Of a stretch of 64,000 nt of DNA, positions 1 to 8,163 are shown piece after piece. Under the pieces are notes generated by a model. It was not told where the DNA came from and made no database searches. It saw nothing but the letters and a program-made list of their open reading frames with translations. A program made the translations under genes and the position numbers. The stretch lies in assembly GCF_003259435.1 (NCBI RefSeq), contig NZ_QLMA01000004.1, positions 620,001 to 684,000 of the forward strand, in the 5' to 3' direction. Numbering within the stretch: position 1 is the first letter of the stretch; the number at the start of each line of letters is the position of its first letter. The stretch comes from Chitinophaga dinghuensis (GTDB lineage Bacteria > Bacteroidota > Bacteroidia > Chitinophagales > Chitinophagaceae).

Positions 1-1015
1 TTAAGTTTAAAGTGAGTGTGACGATATATAAACGACCGTCAACAGTGGTTTGCAGCTGGTATCTGCCTTGATAAAGCAGCTCCAGACGTTTCTTGACGTT
101 CTCCAGGCCTATTCCCTTTTTGGCTTTTCGATCAGTGAAAGAAGACGAATCAAATGTGTTCTCACAGCGGAAGGAGAGCTGGTCGTCTCTCAATACTATA
201 CTCAATGCTAATCTATTTTCTGCTACATCACTGTCAGATAAGTATTTGAAGGCATTTTCCACCAACGGCATCATCAGCAACGGCGCAATGGCATATTGTT
301 CCGGGTTCCCTTTTACAGTGAAGGTGGCATTACAATTCTCTATACGTAATTGCTGAATATTGAAATAATTGTTCAGATAATCCAGTTCTTTTGTGAGAGG
401 GGTAAAATCAGTGCTGCATTCGTATAGCTGATACCGTAGTAAATCAGAGATCGACACCAGCGTATGCCTGGCCTCCGATGGGGCGATGTCCAGCTGAGAA
501 TAGAGCGTATTGAGGGAGTTAAAGAGAAAATGTGGATTGATCTGCGCTTTCAGATACGTTAATTCGGCCAGAGAACGCTCTTTTTCCATGCTTTCCAGTT
601 TGCGCTGGGCATCCAGTCGGTCGATGGCCAGCTTCACAAAATATCCTCCTAATACGCCCAGCAATACAATAAAGAAACGATTATACTGCAAGTCCTGATA
701 AGTCCATATGAAATCAAACTGAATAGGAATGAGCATATGATTTAAAAACAGCTTCATACACCAGGTATAGGTAGCCGTCAGTAATACAATCAAGGATACG
801 GACAGAATGATCAGGCGGACCTTTTTTTTACGGCGGAAATAGTCGGGCAGCACAAAGCTGAAGATACCATAGAACGCCAGGATGATCAAACTTACATCCA
901 GCGCAGAGAAATAAAGGCGGTTGGAGAGATTATTCCTTATGTAGAAATACATGACCTGGTTCCACATCAGAAAAAATACAATCCAGAAAATAATATGTAC
1001 CAGGATTTTACGCAT
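1..1015 (-). CDS. LytS/YehU-type sensor histidine kinase (3' end cut off)
   Basis: Reading the minus strand from the ATG at 1013-1015 gives 338 codons with no stop before the window edge, so the C-terminus is missing. The N-terminal half has several hydrophobic segments (about four membrane helices). A short linker then leads into the His_kinase signature with the phospho-accepting histidine in QINPHFLFNSLN. An ATP-binding domain follows, with a MPLVENAFKY N-box and a GIGLENVKKR G-box. This is the LytS/YehU architecture, which normally works with a LytTR response regulator. That partner would lie beyond the left edge and is not seen. Family assignment is confident; the stimulus is unknown. 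Confidence 0.9.
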   Translation of the reverse strand, partial: MRKILVHIIFWIVFFLMWNQVMYFYIRNNLSNRLYFSALDVSLIILAFYGIFSFVLPDYFRRKKKVRLIILSVSLIVLLTATYTWCMKLFLNHMLIPIQFDFIWTYQDLQYNRFFIVLLGVLGGYFVKLAIDRLDAQRKLESMEKERSLAELTYLKAQINPHFLFNSLNTLYSQLDIAPSEARHTLVSISDLLRYQLYECSTDFTPLTKELDYLNNYFNIQQLRIENCNATFTVKGNPEQYAIAPLLMMPLVENAFKYLSDSDVAENRLALSIVLRDDQLSFRCENTFDSSSFTDRKAKKGIGLENVKKRLELLYQGRYQLQTTVDGRLYIVTLTLNL

Positions 1016-1186
1016 AATGCGAAGTAAGTAAACAATTGGAACTGCACAAACTCATTATATCAACTGCAGATATTTCAGGATAAACGGCTCATGCAGGGGC
1101 TTTATTGTCGTTGATGACGGCAGAGAAACGCTTCCTATAATAGTCGAAGCTATTTCCTGAAAGTCTGGCCATATTGCAGAAAAAAC

Positions 1187-2461
1187 ATGAGATCATTGTT
1201 CCTGGTACTGTTCTGTTGTTTGGCAAGTATTTGTTACGCTCAGGATCACCTGACAGCCGCCGGCTATTTTAAGGAAATCAAGGCGGTGGGCCTGCAACAG
1301 CCGGTATGGCATCTTCCCTTGTATGGTCCAATGCTGTTAGTCGATCCTCAAACGAGGCATGTGTTTGCCAATGAGGCTGATGGTGGCGGACACTTAACAC
1401 CTGCCGGAGAGGGCGTGTACACCGGTACTTTACCGGGAGACGTGATCATTGCCAATACTGCCATCACATGGCAGGGAAAGTCGTGGTCCGTGATCATATG
1501 GCCGCTGCCAACAGATAAGGAGGATAGATTATGCCTGATGGTGCATGAATCTTTCCATCGCATCCAGGATAGCCTGGGGTTACCAGCCCATAGTCCTTCT
1601 GCCGATCACCTGGCCACCATGGAGGGGCGGATCTATTTCTTGCTGGAATTACAGGCCTTAAAAGCGGCGCTGAATAAGCCTGTGGATCAACGAAAAACAG
1701 ATTTGCAAAACGCTATGGTTTTCCGGGAGAAAAGAAAACAACTCTTCCCCAACACCTTTGCCAACGAACGCATCCTGGAAATGAATGAAGGACTGGCCGA
1801 ATATACCGGCGTAATCCTTGGCAGATCTACCGCAAATATCCCTGGCTATTTATCGAATATCATAGACTCCACAGCAGGTCGCAGTACCATTATTCGTTCA
1901 TTCGTTTACGTGAGTGGACCTATTTACGGTTATCTGTTGTATCAGCGTCAGCGGGACTGGACAGAGAAGGTAGATTCCCTCTCTGACTTTCCTGCGCTGA
2001 TAGCAAAGTATTACCAACTATCAGTACCTAAATTACCGACGGAAACACAGCTTGTGTCAATTGCAAATAGGTATAATGGGACTGCGATTACTGCTGCTGA
2101 AAAAGTAAAAGAAACAGCCAGGCTGGAAAAGGTAAAAGTATATGTGGAACGATTCACACAGCAGCGGACGCTTAAGTTAAAGCTCATGAAACCGAATGTG
2201 GGATTCAATCCCAGCAATATGTTTGACCTCGGCGCTCATGGCACGGTCTATCCAACTGCAGAGGTGAAAGACAAATGGGGGAAATTAACGGTCGCCTCCA
2301 ATGGCATGCTGATGAAGGATTGGAAGGTAATTACCTTATCAGCTGAAGGACTCACTACCCAAGATAATGTGATTCAGGGATCAGGGTGGAAGATTGTATT
2401 GGAGGATCATTGGAAATTATTAAAGGAAGACGACCAGCATTTTATTCTACAACAGTTTTAA
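1187..2461 (+). CDS. Secreted putative zinc metallopeptidase (HExxH), uncharacterised
   Basis: This 424-residue protein starts with a clear signal peptide (about residues 1-18, cleavage near CYAQ), so it is exported. I do not recognise a named family. Residues 120-124 read HESFH, a HExxH zinc-binding motif, and about 80 residues later there is MNEGLAEYTG (E201, E205). A glutamate in that kind of sequence often supplies the third zinc ligand in gluzincin-like peptidases. The C-terminal 120 residues are polar and beta-like. It faces the divergent kinase gene across 171 bp and is followed at once by a strong terminator, so it is probably monocistronic. Protease activity is inferred from the motif only. 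Confidence 0.7.
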   Translation: MRSLFLVLFCCLASICYAQDHLTAAGYFKEIKAVGLQQPVWHLPLYGPMLLVDPQTRHVFANEADGGGHLTPAGEGVYTGTLPGDVIIANTAITWQGKSWSVIIWPLPTDKEDRLCLMVHESFHRIQDSLGLPAHSPSADHLATMEGRIYFLLELQALKAALNKPVDQRKTDLQNAMVFREKRKQLFPNTFANERILEMNEGLAEYTGVILGRSTANIPGYLSNIIDSTAGRSTIIRSFVYVSGPIYGYLLYQRQRDWTEKVDSLSDFPALIAKYYQLSVPKLPTETQLVSIANRYNGTAITAAEKVKETARLEKVKVYVERFTQQRTLKLKLMKPNVGFNPSNMFDLGAHGTVYPTAEVKDKWGKLTVASNGMLMKDWKVITLSAEGLTTQDNVIQGSGWKIVLEDHWKLLKEDDQHFILQQF

Positions 2462-2486
2462 TATGCAAGGAGGAAACAATAAAATC

Positions 2487-2520
2487 AAAAGCGCTGCGAA
2501 ATAGTTTGCAGCGCTTTTTT
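2487..2520 (+). terminator. Intrinsic terminator after the HExxH gene
   Basis: The hairpin AGCGCTGC / GCAGCGCT, extended by AAA/TTT pairing, is followed by TTTTTT. It lies just after the stop codon at 2461. It also sits at the end of the opposing DUF1330 gene, so it may act on both strands. Confidence 0.85.
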
Positions 2521-2525
2521 CATGG

Positions 2526-2819
2526 TTATGCATCCAATCCATGTACCAATATCATAGAGCAGTTGCTGGTAGATCCCCATCTGATGGCTTTTAGCGGTTG
2601 ATATTCCGGATCGGAATAGCATTGCAATGCCGCGGCCTCGGAAGGAAATTTAATGATGGCATTCATTTTTAAAGGAACGCCTTCCACGCCAATTGCTTCC
2701 AGGTCGGCTGCCAGTACTTCCGCACCATATTTGTGCAGTAAGGCAACCGTAGGAGGGCCGTATTTTGCATATTCTTCCTGATTGGTGATGTTGTAACTGT
2801 TGACGTAAAATACTGCCAT
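2526..2819 (-). CDS. DUF1330 domain protein
   Basis: This small 97-residue cytoplasmic protein starts MAVFYVNSYNIT. I chose the ATG at 2819 because the family starts right at this beta strand; a longer in-frame start at 2885 would add 22 unrelated hydrophobic residues. It has the ferredoxin-like alpha/beta pattern of DUF1330, including the segment around KFPSEAAALQCYSDPEYQPLK. The family occurs widely as a single domain with no settled function; a dimeric alpha-beta barrel fold is expected. It lies downstream of the AraC regulator in the same direction (about 110 bp gap), so it may be a target or a co-transcribed gene. Confidence 0.85.
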   Translation of the reverse strand: MAVFYVNSYNITNQEEYAKYGPPTVALLHKYGAEVLAADLEAIGVEGVPLKMNAIIKFPSEAAALQCYSDPEYQPLKAIRWGSTSNCSMILVHGLDA

Positions 2820-2930
2820 GATACTAATTTTAATGATAAATAAATACGCGCAAACAATGTATGGTAGCGCTGTTTGATATGTCAAAATTAGACATCAGGC
2901 AGAGGACGGATTTAAGGAATCTTGCTCTTT

Positions 2931-3764
2931 TTAAGATCGCATGGCGGCAGGAGAAAGGCCAAAATGTTTTTTATATGCGGCAGAGAAATGTTCCAGGCTA
3001 TTGAAACCCGTGGCAAAAGCGATAGCAGTGACCGTGTTGCGGGTATGCAGGAGTTGCAACTGCGCCTCCTTTAATCGAATACGTAACAAGTATTCATAGG
3101 GACTGCAATTCGTTATTTTTTTAAATAATCTGCTAAAATGGAAAGGACTCACATGGGCCATGCCAGCCAGTTTCGAAAGTTGGATATCGTTGGTGTAATT
3201 CTCGTAGAGAAATGATTTCACGTTTTCTATCATGGGCAAATAATGAATTTGCTGTTTCTTATTCAATTCCGGAAAGTCTGTCTCTGAGGTGGATAGTATT
3301 TGCGAAAACAGCGTTGTCATTAACTCCTCTACCCAGAGTTGCTGTAGTCGCGGTTTCGACAATTCCAGGAAGATCAGCTGATGGAGGAATTCCATTTCAG
3401 GTGTGGCCTTGATTAAGATAGATTGTTGATCTGCGTTACGAAAGAACCGACTTAAGCTACCGGAAGTGGCCGTGAGCAATGCAGCATTTTCAGCGGAAAA
3501 TGAAAAGATGGTACACTGGTCAGGGATATCATGGATATGTCTTACCTGGTGTTCATAGCCTGCTTTGCAAATGAGGAACAGTCCGCTATAGGCATGCAGC
3601 TCATCCCGGAAAATATTAAATCCGAAACTACCCTTACGAATAAACGCAATGGAAAAGGTAGCCTGGTATTCTTTGGCCGACATGCTGCATGCTATGCACT
3701 GGCAAAGGAAATTATGTACCGAGCAGAGAGGGGAGTGGTAGATCGTCTGGATATCAGCTTCCAT
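2931..3764 (-). CDS. AraC family transcriptional regulator
   Basis: The protein has 277 residues. The N-terminal ~160 residues form a cupin-like sensory region, and the C-terminal ~100 residues carry two helix-turn-helix motifs (DIQLSKLAGMAHVSPFHFSRLFKK and the later TVTAIAFATGFNSLEHFSAAYKKHFG), ending GLSPAAMRS. This is the standard AraC/XylS layout. The ligand is not predictable. The gene lies between an upstream radical SAM gene (58 bp gap) and a downstream DUF1330 gene, all on the minus strand; either may be controlled by it. Cysteines in the N-terminal region (CSVHNFLCQCIACS) are more numerous than usual and could matter for sensing, but this is speculation. Confidence 0.92.
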   Translation of the reverse strand: MEADIQTIYHSPLCSVHNFLCQCIACSMSAKEYQATFSIAFIRKGSFGFNIFRDELHAYSGLFLICKAGYEHQVRHIHDIPDQCTIFSFSAENAALLTATSGSLSRFFRNADQQSILIKATPEMEFLHQLIFLELSKPRLQQLWVEELMTTLFSQILSTSETDFPELNKKQQIHYLPMIENVKSFLYENYTNDIQLSKLAGMAHVSPFHFSRLFKKITNCSPYEYLLRIRLKEAQLQLLHTRNTVTAIAFATGFNSLEHFSAAYKKHFGLSPAAMRS

Positions 3765-3822
3765 AATTTTATAGTTAGTGCAAATGTAGCTTTGCAGTGT
3801 GACAACCTTATGTCAGCAGCCC

Positions 3823-5247
3823 TTAAAAGAATGTACTTTCTCCTGCTGCTACAGGAACAGATGTATTCATCCCCTGATTTTCCTTTTTCGAAGTAGACAA
3901 CAGCGGCGGCAATTGTTGGATCAGGTTTTTTCGTTTAGTCATATCAATCGGAAAATTCTTTCTAACGCGTTTATAGGAATAGAAGGCATTCATGAACATA
4001 GACATGAGGAAAGCGCCGGTTCTTAAAGTGAATGCTCCGCGTACAATACGCCGGAAGGCGTACCATGGGGAGAACGACTTTTTCCAAAGGGCTCTGTGGG
4101 CCTGTAGTAGCTGGGATTCGCTGATTTTCTTCGGTGTAAAAGCGACGTTATAGCCATTGTAAAAGTTCCAGTTTCTATCGTCGAGTATGCGCCCTTCCTG
4201 GTGTAGCGATTGGTAGATGGGCGTTCCTCTGAATGGCGTCATGATGCTGAGAAAAGGTACATCGATTCCAATTTCCATGAGTTGATCTGCCATGGCGATG
4301 ATGCTGGCCTCATCATCATGATCAAAACCGGCAATAAATCCTGCCATTACTGCAATGCCTCGTTTTCGTATAGCCTTCACCGCAGTGCTGTAATTGGCGA
4401 TTTTATTTTGTCTTTTATTAGCGTCGGCGAGGGAATCGATGCCAAAGGATTCAATGCCCAGGAATACGCCAATACATCCGGAGGCTTTCATCAAATCCAG
4501 CAATTCTGGATCTTTGGCAATATCCATGCTGGCCTGGGTGAGCCACCATTTTTTCAATGGAATCATTTCCTGCAAAAGTTCCCGGATATACGGCCGTTTA
4601 ATAGTAAGATTATCATCCCAGAACCAGACAATTTTCCTTTGCCACCAGTAAGGGAATTGATCGTAGCCTGCATCGCGGATCACATCCTTCACCGGGCGGA
4701 GTCTGAATCCCGGATTCAGCGATGGCACGGTACAGAAAGAGCAGGAAAACGGACAGCCTCTCGTAGCCTGGATGACCTTTTTGATGAAGAATTTGTCCGG
4801 TAATAAATCGTATCTCGGTGTGGGTAGGTCCTGCATGTCGCAAGGCCCTCCCATATACTTCTGTTTCAGTTTTCCCTGTTCGATATCCTCCAGTAATCTG
4901 GGCCACTGGCTTTCTGCTTCGCCAGTAACAATGGCGTCAAAATATTCCAGCGCTTCATCATGACAATAGGTTACATGCGGGCCGCCGGCGATGACCGTTT
5001 TTCCTCTTTTCTTGAATGCTACCGCCAGGTTATAAGCGGAGAGGGCAAAGCCGCTGAAGAAAGAAATAGCAATCAGATCGGCATCCGTATCAAGATTTAT
5101 CTTGTCGACCTGTTGATGGTAGACCTTTACCGTGTGTGGCGCAGGCGTGATCGCTGCTAAATGAATGCCGGTGATAGGGGGCACAAAATCATATTCATGT
5201 CCGAATTCATATCGCTGGATGTAGGCAATAATGATATCTATTTTCAT
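3823..5247 (-). CDS. B12-binding-type radical SAM protein
   Basis: The protein has 474 residues. The first ~130 show the Rossmann-like cobalamin-binding domain order ([21 protein letters not shown], then [12 protein letters not shown], then the TGEAE segment) but not the DxHxxG lower-ligand motif. Residues 165-172 read CPFSCSFC, the CxxxCxxC motif that holds the 4Fe-4S cluster and binds S-adenosylmethionine. The rest is a radical SAM barrel ([18 protein letters not shown]) with a C-terminal extension seen in the BchE/HpnP-like group. These enzymes use a 5'-deoxyadenosyl radical to methylate or rearrange unreactive carbons. The substrate cannot be read from the context. Confidence 0.88.
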   Translation of the reverse strand: MKIDIIIAYIQRYEFGHEYDFVPPITGIHLAAITPAPHTVKVYHQQVDKINLDTDADLIAISFFSGFALSAYNLAVAFKKRGKTVIAGGPHVTYCHDEALEYFDAIVTGEAESQWPRLLEDIEQGKLKQKYMGGPCDMQDLPTPRYDLLPDKFFIKKVIQATRGCPFSCSFCTVPSLNPGFRLRPVKDVIRDAGYDQFPYWWQRKIVWFWDDNLTIKRPYIRELLQEMIPLKKWWLTQASMDIAKDPELLDLMKASGCIGVFLGIESFGIDSLADANKRQNKIANYSTAVKAIRKRGIAVMAGFIAGFDHDDEASIIAMADQLMEIGIDVPFLSIMTPFRGTPIYQSLHQEGRILDDRNWNFYNGYNVAFTPKKISESQLLQAHRALWKKSFSPWYAFRRIVRGAFTLRTGAFLMSMFMNAFYSYKRVRKNFPIDMTKRKNLIQQLPPLLSTSKKENQGMNTSVPVAAGESTFF

Positions 5248-5487
5248 AGCTTCCCTTGTTAGTAATGATTCAAATGTATAAATATGCTTTGTAGTACAAA
5301 GCGCTTTATGTTGTAAATTAATAGCTTTCTGGAAGAAGGAAATTTGTTAAGAAGTAGACCCAGTTTGAGTTTTGTGGGATTTGTTAAAATAGGAGGGGAA
5401 CGCGGTGGGGATGATTTACCATCTTATCAAGTTGGTTTTTGGGGCATGAGCGGCATCGAGTATCCGGAAATTTGGGTTGTATGTTGG

Positions 5488-5539
5488 AGTATCTGTTGCG
5501 TTTAGGGAGACACGTGTCTCCCTAAATGCAACGGATACT
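5488..5539. repeat. 52-bp near-perfect palindrome with TTTAGGGAGAC core
   Basis: Two 26-bp arms meet with no spacer; only two positions fail to pair. Each arm contains TTTAGGGAGACAC, and the centre is CACGTG. It lies in the 344-bp gap between the radical SAM gene and the HAD gene, about 50 bp before the HAD start. The gap is otherwise unremarkable. The same core occurs singly at 15321, 22681 and 60768. It could be a cruciform or operator site, a repeat of REP/MITE type, or an RNA hairpin; no T-run follows. Confidence 0.75.
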
Positions 5540-5591
5540 TCGAGCATCGGCAAGAAAATTGCATATGGCAGCTGTCATATCACTATAACTA

Positions 5592-6059
5592 ATGATTATA
5601 TCTTTCGATTTGGATGATACCTTGATTCCTGGTATACGTCGGTTCCCAACAGAGCCCGGCAACCTTTGGCACAGGCTATTCAGCAAGGAAAAAATACGGG
5701 CTGGAACCATCAGATTAATGAAGGTACTTCGGCAAAATGATTATAACGTATGCGTATATACGACTTCTTACCGGTCTCCTTTTTATGTGCGAAAGCTCTT
5801 CTTTAGCTATGGTATTACCATCGACCGGGTAATTAATAAACGGATACATGACAAGGTTTTAGGCGCCAGAGGTGGACAAATATCAAAGTATCCGCCGGCA
5901 TTTGATATAGATATCCATGTAGACGATGCGCCTGGGGTAGGAATAGAGGGCGAGCGACATCATTTCAATACAATTATAATTGCAGAAAATGATCCGGACT
6001 GGGAGGCTACCATCCTCAACAGGCTGGGACTATCGGAAAATGTAGTCAAACAACATTAA
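5592..6059 (+). CDS. HAD superfamily hydrolase
   Basis: The protein has 155 residues. It begins MIISFDLDDTL, which is HAD motif I (DxDxT, with the first Asp as nucleophile). Motif II is in VYTTSYRS, a conserved lysine lies in the NKRIHDK segment, and motif III acids are in DIDIHVDDAPG. Such proteins are phosphatases for small phosphorylated metabolites; there is no visible cap domain, so a protein or bulky substrate is also possible. Its stop codon overlaps the left arm of a terminator. It is transcribed alone, toward the small minus-strand genes. Confidence 0.85.
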   Translation: MIISFDLDDTLIPGIRRFPTEPGNLWHRLFSKEKIRAGTIRLMKVLRQNDYNVCVYTTSYRSPFYVRKLFFSYGITIDRVINKRIHDKVLGARGGQISKYPPAFDIDIHVDDAPGVGIEGERHHFNTIIIAENDPDWEATILNRLGLSENVVKQH

Positions 6060-6088
6060 GGTCTTTCGACCCTAATGTTGTTCTTTTT
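6049..6088 (+). terminator. Terminator overlapping the HAD stop codon
   Basis: Arms AACAACATTAAGGTC and GACCCTAATGTTGTT pair with one mismatch around a TTTC loop and are followed by CTTTTT. The TAA stop (6057-6059) lies in the left arm. The opposing small ORF at 6056-6232 ends in the same hairpin. Confidence 0.85.
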
Positions 6089-6232
6089 AAATCTTTTCCG
6101 GATGCTATATGCAATGCTCATAGTAATGCAAAGCGGGCATACGCCAAAGCGGAATAATATAAGCGCTAATTGCTTATACCAGGGCAGGTGGGCCGGTATA
6201 ACAGGGCAGCCTTTACTGTTTGTTGTGTTCAT
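6056..6232 (-). CDS. 58-residue hypothetical small protein (CPxxP / CPLC)
   Basis: A complete small ORF starts MNTTNSKGCPVIP, contains one hydrophobic stretch with the pair CPLC, and ends in a very basic tail (SIRKRFKKNNIRVERP). I know no family for it. It follows another small ORF by 15 bp, and both follow the ECF sigma factor gene on the same strand, so the three probably form one transcript that ends in the shared hairpin at 6049-6088. The amphipathic, Cys-containing, basic design fits a small membrane-associated protein. Support rests on the intact frame and context only. Confidence 0.5.
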   Translation of the reverse strand: MNTTNSKGCPVIPAHLPWYKQLALILFRFGVCPLCITMSIAYSIRKRFKKNNIRVERP

Positions 6233-6247
6233 GGCAAAATGATTTAA

Positions 6248-6328
6248 TTAGCCGAAGAAATAGTAAAGACAAATACCTGTTAATACTAAAGAGATAACGC
6301 AGAGAGTGATTTTCTTTTTGGCAGACAT
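6248..6328 (-). CDS. 26-residue putative single-pass membrane peptide
   Basis: A very short ORF encodes MSAKKKITLCVISLVLTGI followed by CLYYFFG. Three lysines precede a 20-residue hydrophobic segment, the layout of a small single-pass membrane peptide. It begins 40 bp after the sigma factor stop, and a copy of GGGTGATAAT lies 36 bp before its ATG. It could be a leaderless membrane peptide, a type I toxin-like peptide, or a chance frame. No family is recognised. Confidence 0.4.
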   Translation of the reverse strand: MSAKKKITLCVISLVLTGICLYYFFG

Positions 6329-6364
6329 AACAGACGATTTTATAATTAATACCGAAGTGGTATT

Positions 6365-6374
6365 ATTATCACCC
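6365..6374 (-). promoter_or_regulatory. GGGTGATAAT motif, copy A (before small ORFs)
   Basis: On the minus strand GGGTGATAAT overlaps the sigma gene stop codon and ends 36 nt before the ATG of the 26-residue peptide. Identical 10-mers lie at 6967-6976 and 7089-7098. Similar spacing to two starts makes it a candidate promoter element; function is inferred. Confidence 0.35.
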
Positions 6375-6926
6375 AATGCCTTCCTCTTTTTGTCGGAATT
6401 TTTTTATCTGTTGCAGACATTTATACTGTTGATTGGCGGCGGTATGCTTGTTTTTCCAGCCCATTTTTTTCATGAGTAAATCCATTGGTTCCTGGTAAAT
6501 GAAGATGGCTTTTAAAATACGTTGGCAATGCCCGGTTATCCTGGAAATCCACGATTGTACCTTCTCTTCTCTGCTTTTTTCAGGATGTAACGATAAGGTG
6601 GGCAGCGTTTCTGCTGGCTGGTAGATCGTCATATCTTCCATGGGGATCAGCTTATTATCCCGCAGCTGTTTAAGCCAGAGATTCCTGGAGATGGAAAAGA
6701 GATAGGTTCTCAGACTGGCAGTGAGTTGGAAATCCGGGGTTCTCACCTTTTGCAGTAATACAATAACTGCCTCCTGGAAGATGTCTTCCGCATCTTCTTT
6801 TTTCCCGTGGTTATTCAGGATATACGCCGCAACTGTCGGGAAGCAGCATTGATATAATGTTGTAAAGGAGGCGTTGTCTTCTCTTTTAAGTAGATCCAAC
6901 AGGGTATTATCTGATATCTTTTGCAT
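6369..6926 (-). CDS. ECF-type RNA polymerase sigma factor
   Basis: The 185-residue protein starts MQKISDNTLLDLLKRED, the usual ECF beginning; the frame is open further upstream to 7064, but those 46 residues look non-coding. Region 2 is recognisable from KKEDAEDIFQEAVIVLLQKV and the RTYLFSISRNLWLKQLRD segment. Region 4 (CQRILKAIFIYQEPMDLLMKKMGWKN) carries the promoter -35 recognition helix. No anti-sigma factor gene is adjacent; instead two tiny ORFs follow. The 10-mer GGGTGATAAT lies 40 bp before the start and again just before the next gene, which would fit self-regulation. Confidence 0.85.
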   Translation of the reverse strand: MQKISDNTLLDLLKREDNASFTTLYQCCFPTVAAYILNNHGKKEDAEDIFQEAVIVLLQKVRTPDFQLTASLRTYLFSISRNLWLKQLRDNKLIPMEDMTIYQPAETLPTLSLHPEKSREEKVQSWISRITGHCQRILKAIFIYQEPMDLLMKKMGWKNKHTAANQQYKCLQQIKKFRQKEEGIG

Positions 6927-6966
6927 ACTACTAGACTTAGTCAATAGTGTATACCCGGAAGAGCAT

Positions 6967-6976
6967 ATTATCACCC
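6967..6976 (-). promoter_or_regulatory. GGGTGATAAT motif, copy B (before sigma factor)
   Basis: This minus-strand copy ends 40 nt before the chosen ATG of the ECF sigma gene. That spacing is almost the same as copy A to the small peptide, suggesting a common promoter element used by this sigma factor. Inference only. Confidence 0.35.
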
Positions 6977-7088
6977 ATAAATGTAGCATCTTTTTTACCG
7001 GTTGGCCCAATAAGGTTATATGATATATAAATAAAATATAAATATTGAATTTTGTACATAACAATCCGAGTTGTAATTTAATAGTTTA

Positions 7089-7098
7089 ATTATCACCC
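7089..7098 (-). promoter_or_regulatory. GGGTGATAAT motif, copy C
   Basis: The third copy lies in the intergenic region between the sigma factor and the divergent GIY-YIG gene, 21 bp before the latter's ATG. Seen on the minus strand it points toward the sigma gene; on the plus strand it lies in the leader of the GIY-YIG gene. Confidence 0.3.
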
Positions 7099-7119
7099 TA
7101 ATAAGTACCGGATTACGGC

Positions 7120-7773
7120 ATGGAGAAAGTACAAATTGGTAAATGTGTATACATTCTTAGTACAGGCAAGAACCTGTTTAAGATTGGTAAAACGCAGGAC
7201 CTGCATAAGCGGTTGGCTGCTTACCATACGCACCTGCCAATGATGTTCCGGGTGATCCGGCAATATGCTGCCATGAATATGACGGAGCTGGAAGAGAGCT
7301 TGCATATTGTATTTCAGCATAAACGAATTAAAGGGGAATGGTTCCACCTGAGCAAAGATGACCTGATTATCTGTGATAATATTGCCCGGAATTACGCCAT
7401 GCAAACTTTGCAAAGGCAACGAAGAAATAACGATATCGCTTTTAGTGATAACCCTTTGTTGCAGGTAATGGAGGCCAATGAAAAATACCTGCAGGATTAT
7501 TCCCGGATTGCAGATGATATTAAATTGAGTCTCAGTAATGATGAGATATTTGAACTGCATGAAGGAACCGTCAGCAGAACCATTATCGAAACAGTCAGAC
7601 GCTTATTGCGCTACAGAACACCCAATTCCGAATTCCTGGGTAAATGGCTGCGGGTCGTCAATGAGCTTAGCAGCGGCTCCAGGGAAAGCGATATTCTGCA
7701 AAAGTATAAAGGCCAGGTAACCCGCTCTACCATCCAGATGATCAAGCGTATTTTACGGAATCAGTTATACTGA
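7120..7773 (+). CDS. GIY-YIG (T5orf172/MUG113-type) domain protein
   Basis: The 217-residue protein begins with a T5orf172/MUG113-like GIY-YIG fold: GKCVYILS..., then FKIGKTQDLHKRLAAY (the YIG/KIG strand and the catalytic-type arginine), a central Glu in MTELEESLH, and KGEWFHLS. This covers residues 1-85. The C-terminal part holds two similar helical units, EGTVSRTIIETVRRLLR and GQVTRSTIQMIKRILR, that resemble repeated helix-turn-helix modules. Proteins like this cut or bind DNA and are often phage- or mobile-element related. It is divergent from the ECF sigma factor and shares the GGGTGATAAT region. Confidence 0.75.
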   Translation: MEKVQIGKCVYILSTGKNLFKIGKTQDLHKRLAAYHTHLPMMFRVIRQYAAMNMTELEESLHIVFQHKRIKGEWFHLSKDDLIICDNIARNYAMQTLQRQRRNNDIAFSDNPLLQVMEANEKYLQDYSRIADDIKLSLSNDEIFELHEGTVSRTIIETVRRLLRYRTPNSEFLGKWLRVVNELSSGSRESDILQKYKGQVTRSTIQMIKRILRNQLY

Positions 7774-7783
7774 TCCTAATGGA

Positions 7784-7817
7784 AATAAAAAAGGCTCTCC
7801 ATTGTGGTAGGAGAGCC
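7784..7817 (-). terminator. Terminator for the EF-hand gene
   Basis: GGCTCTCC / GGAGAGCC pair around a 9-nt loop. Read on the minus strand the stem is followed by TTTTTT, placing it 3' of the EF-hand gene; it can also stop the convergent GIY-YIG transcript. Confidence 0.8.
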
Positions 7818-7839
7818 CTGGGGTTATCACAATGAATAA

Positions 7840-8163
7840 TTATTTGGTGCCGCCATCCTTCTGTGGACGTTGACTTTTTCTAAATGCTTTCAGCTCATCT
7901 TTGTCAATAAATCCATCCTTATTGGTATCTATCGAATCGAAATTCTCGTTCAGTTTTGCCAGTCTTTTATCGTCTTTACTCGCAGCTTCAACTTCTGCCT
8001 TACTGAGTTTACCATCGCCATCTTTATCTATCTTTTTGAAGAAAGCCTCCCTGTCACCCTGCTGCTGATGTTGCTGCGGTTGTTGTGGCGCTTCCTGTGC
8101 ATACGTCTTTACCGTAACCATTGTAGCCATTAACATGCTTGCTGCGAAGAAATGTTTCATCAT
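7840..8163 (-). CDS. Secreted EF-hand calcium-binding protein
   Basis: The 107-residue protein has a signal peptide (cleavage near TYAQ), then a Gln/Pro-rich linker (APQQPQQHQQQ) and two EF-hand loops: DKDGDGKLSKAE and DTNKDGFIDKDE. Both loops have Asp at positions 1, 3 and 5 (or Asn at 3) and Glu at 12, so both should bind calcium. It is probably periplasmic or surface-exposed. Two-EF-hand proteins of this size are common in Bacteroidota and likely buffer or sense calcium. The upstream region (8164-8450) is very AT-rich with repeated ATTATTTAAC and AACACTGG words, but no gene. Confidence 0.88.
   Translation of the reverse strand: MMKHFFAASMLMATMVTVKTYAQEAPQQPQQHQQQGDREAFFKKIDKDGDGKLSKAEVEAASKDDKRLAKLNENFDSIDTNKDGFIDKDELKAFRKSQRPQKDGGTK

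Noticed and set aside
4210..4803. Plus-strand frame opposite the radical SAM gene
   Set aside because: The CxxxCxxC radical SAM protein on the other strand explains the region.
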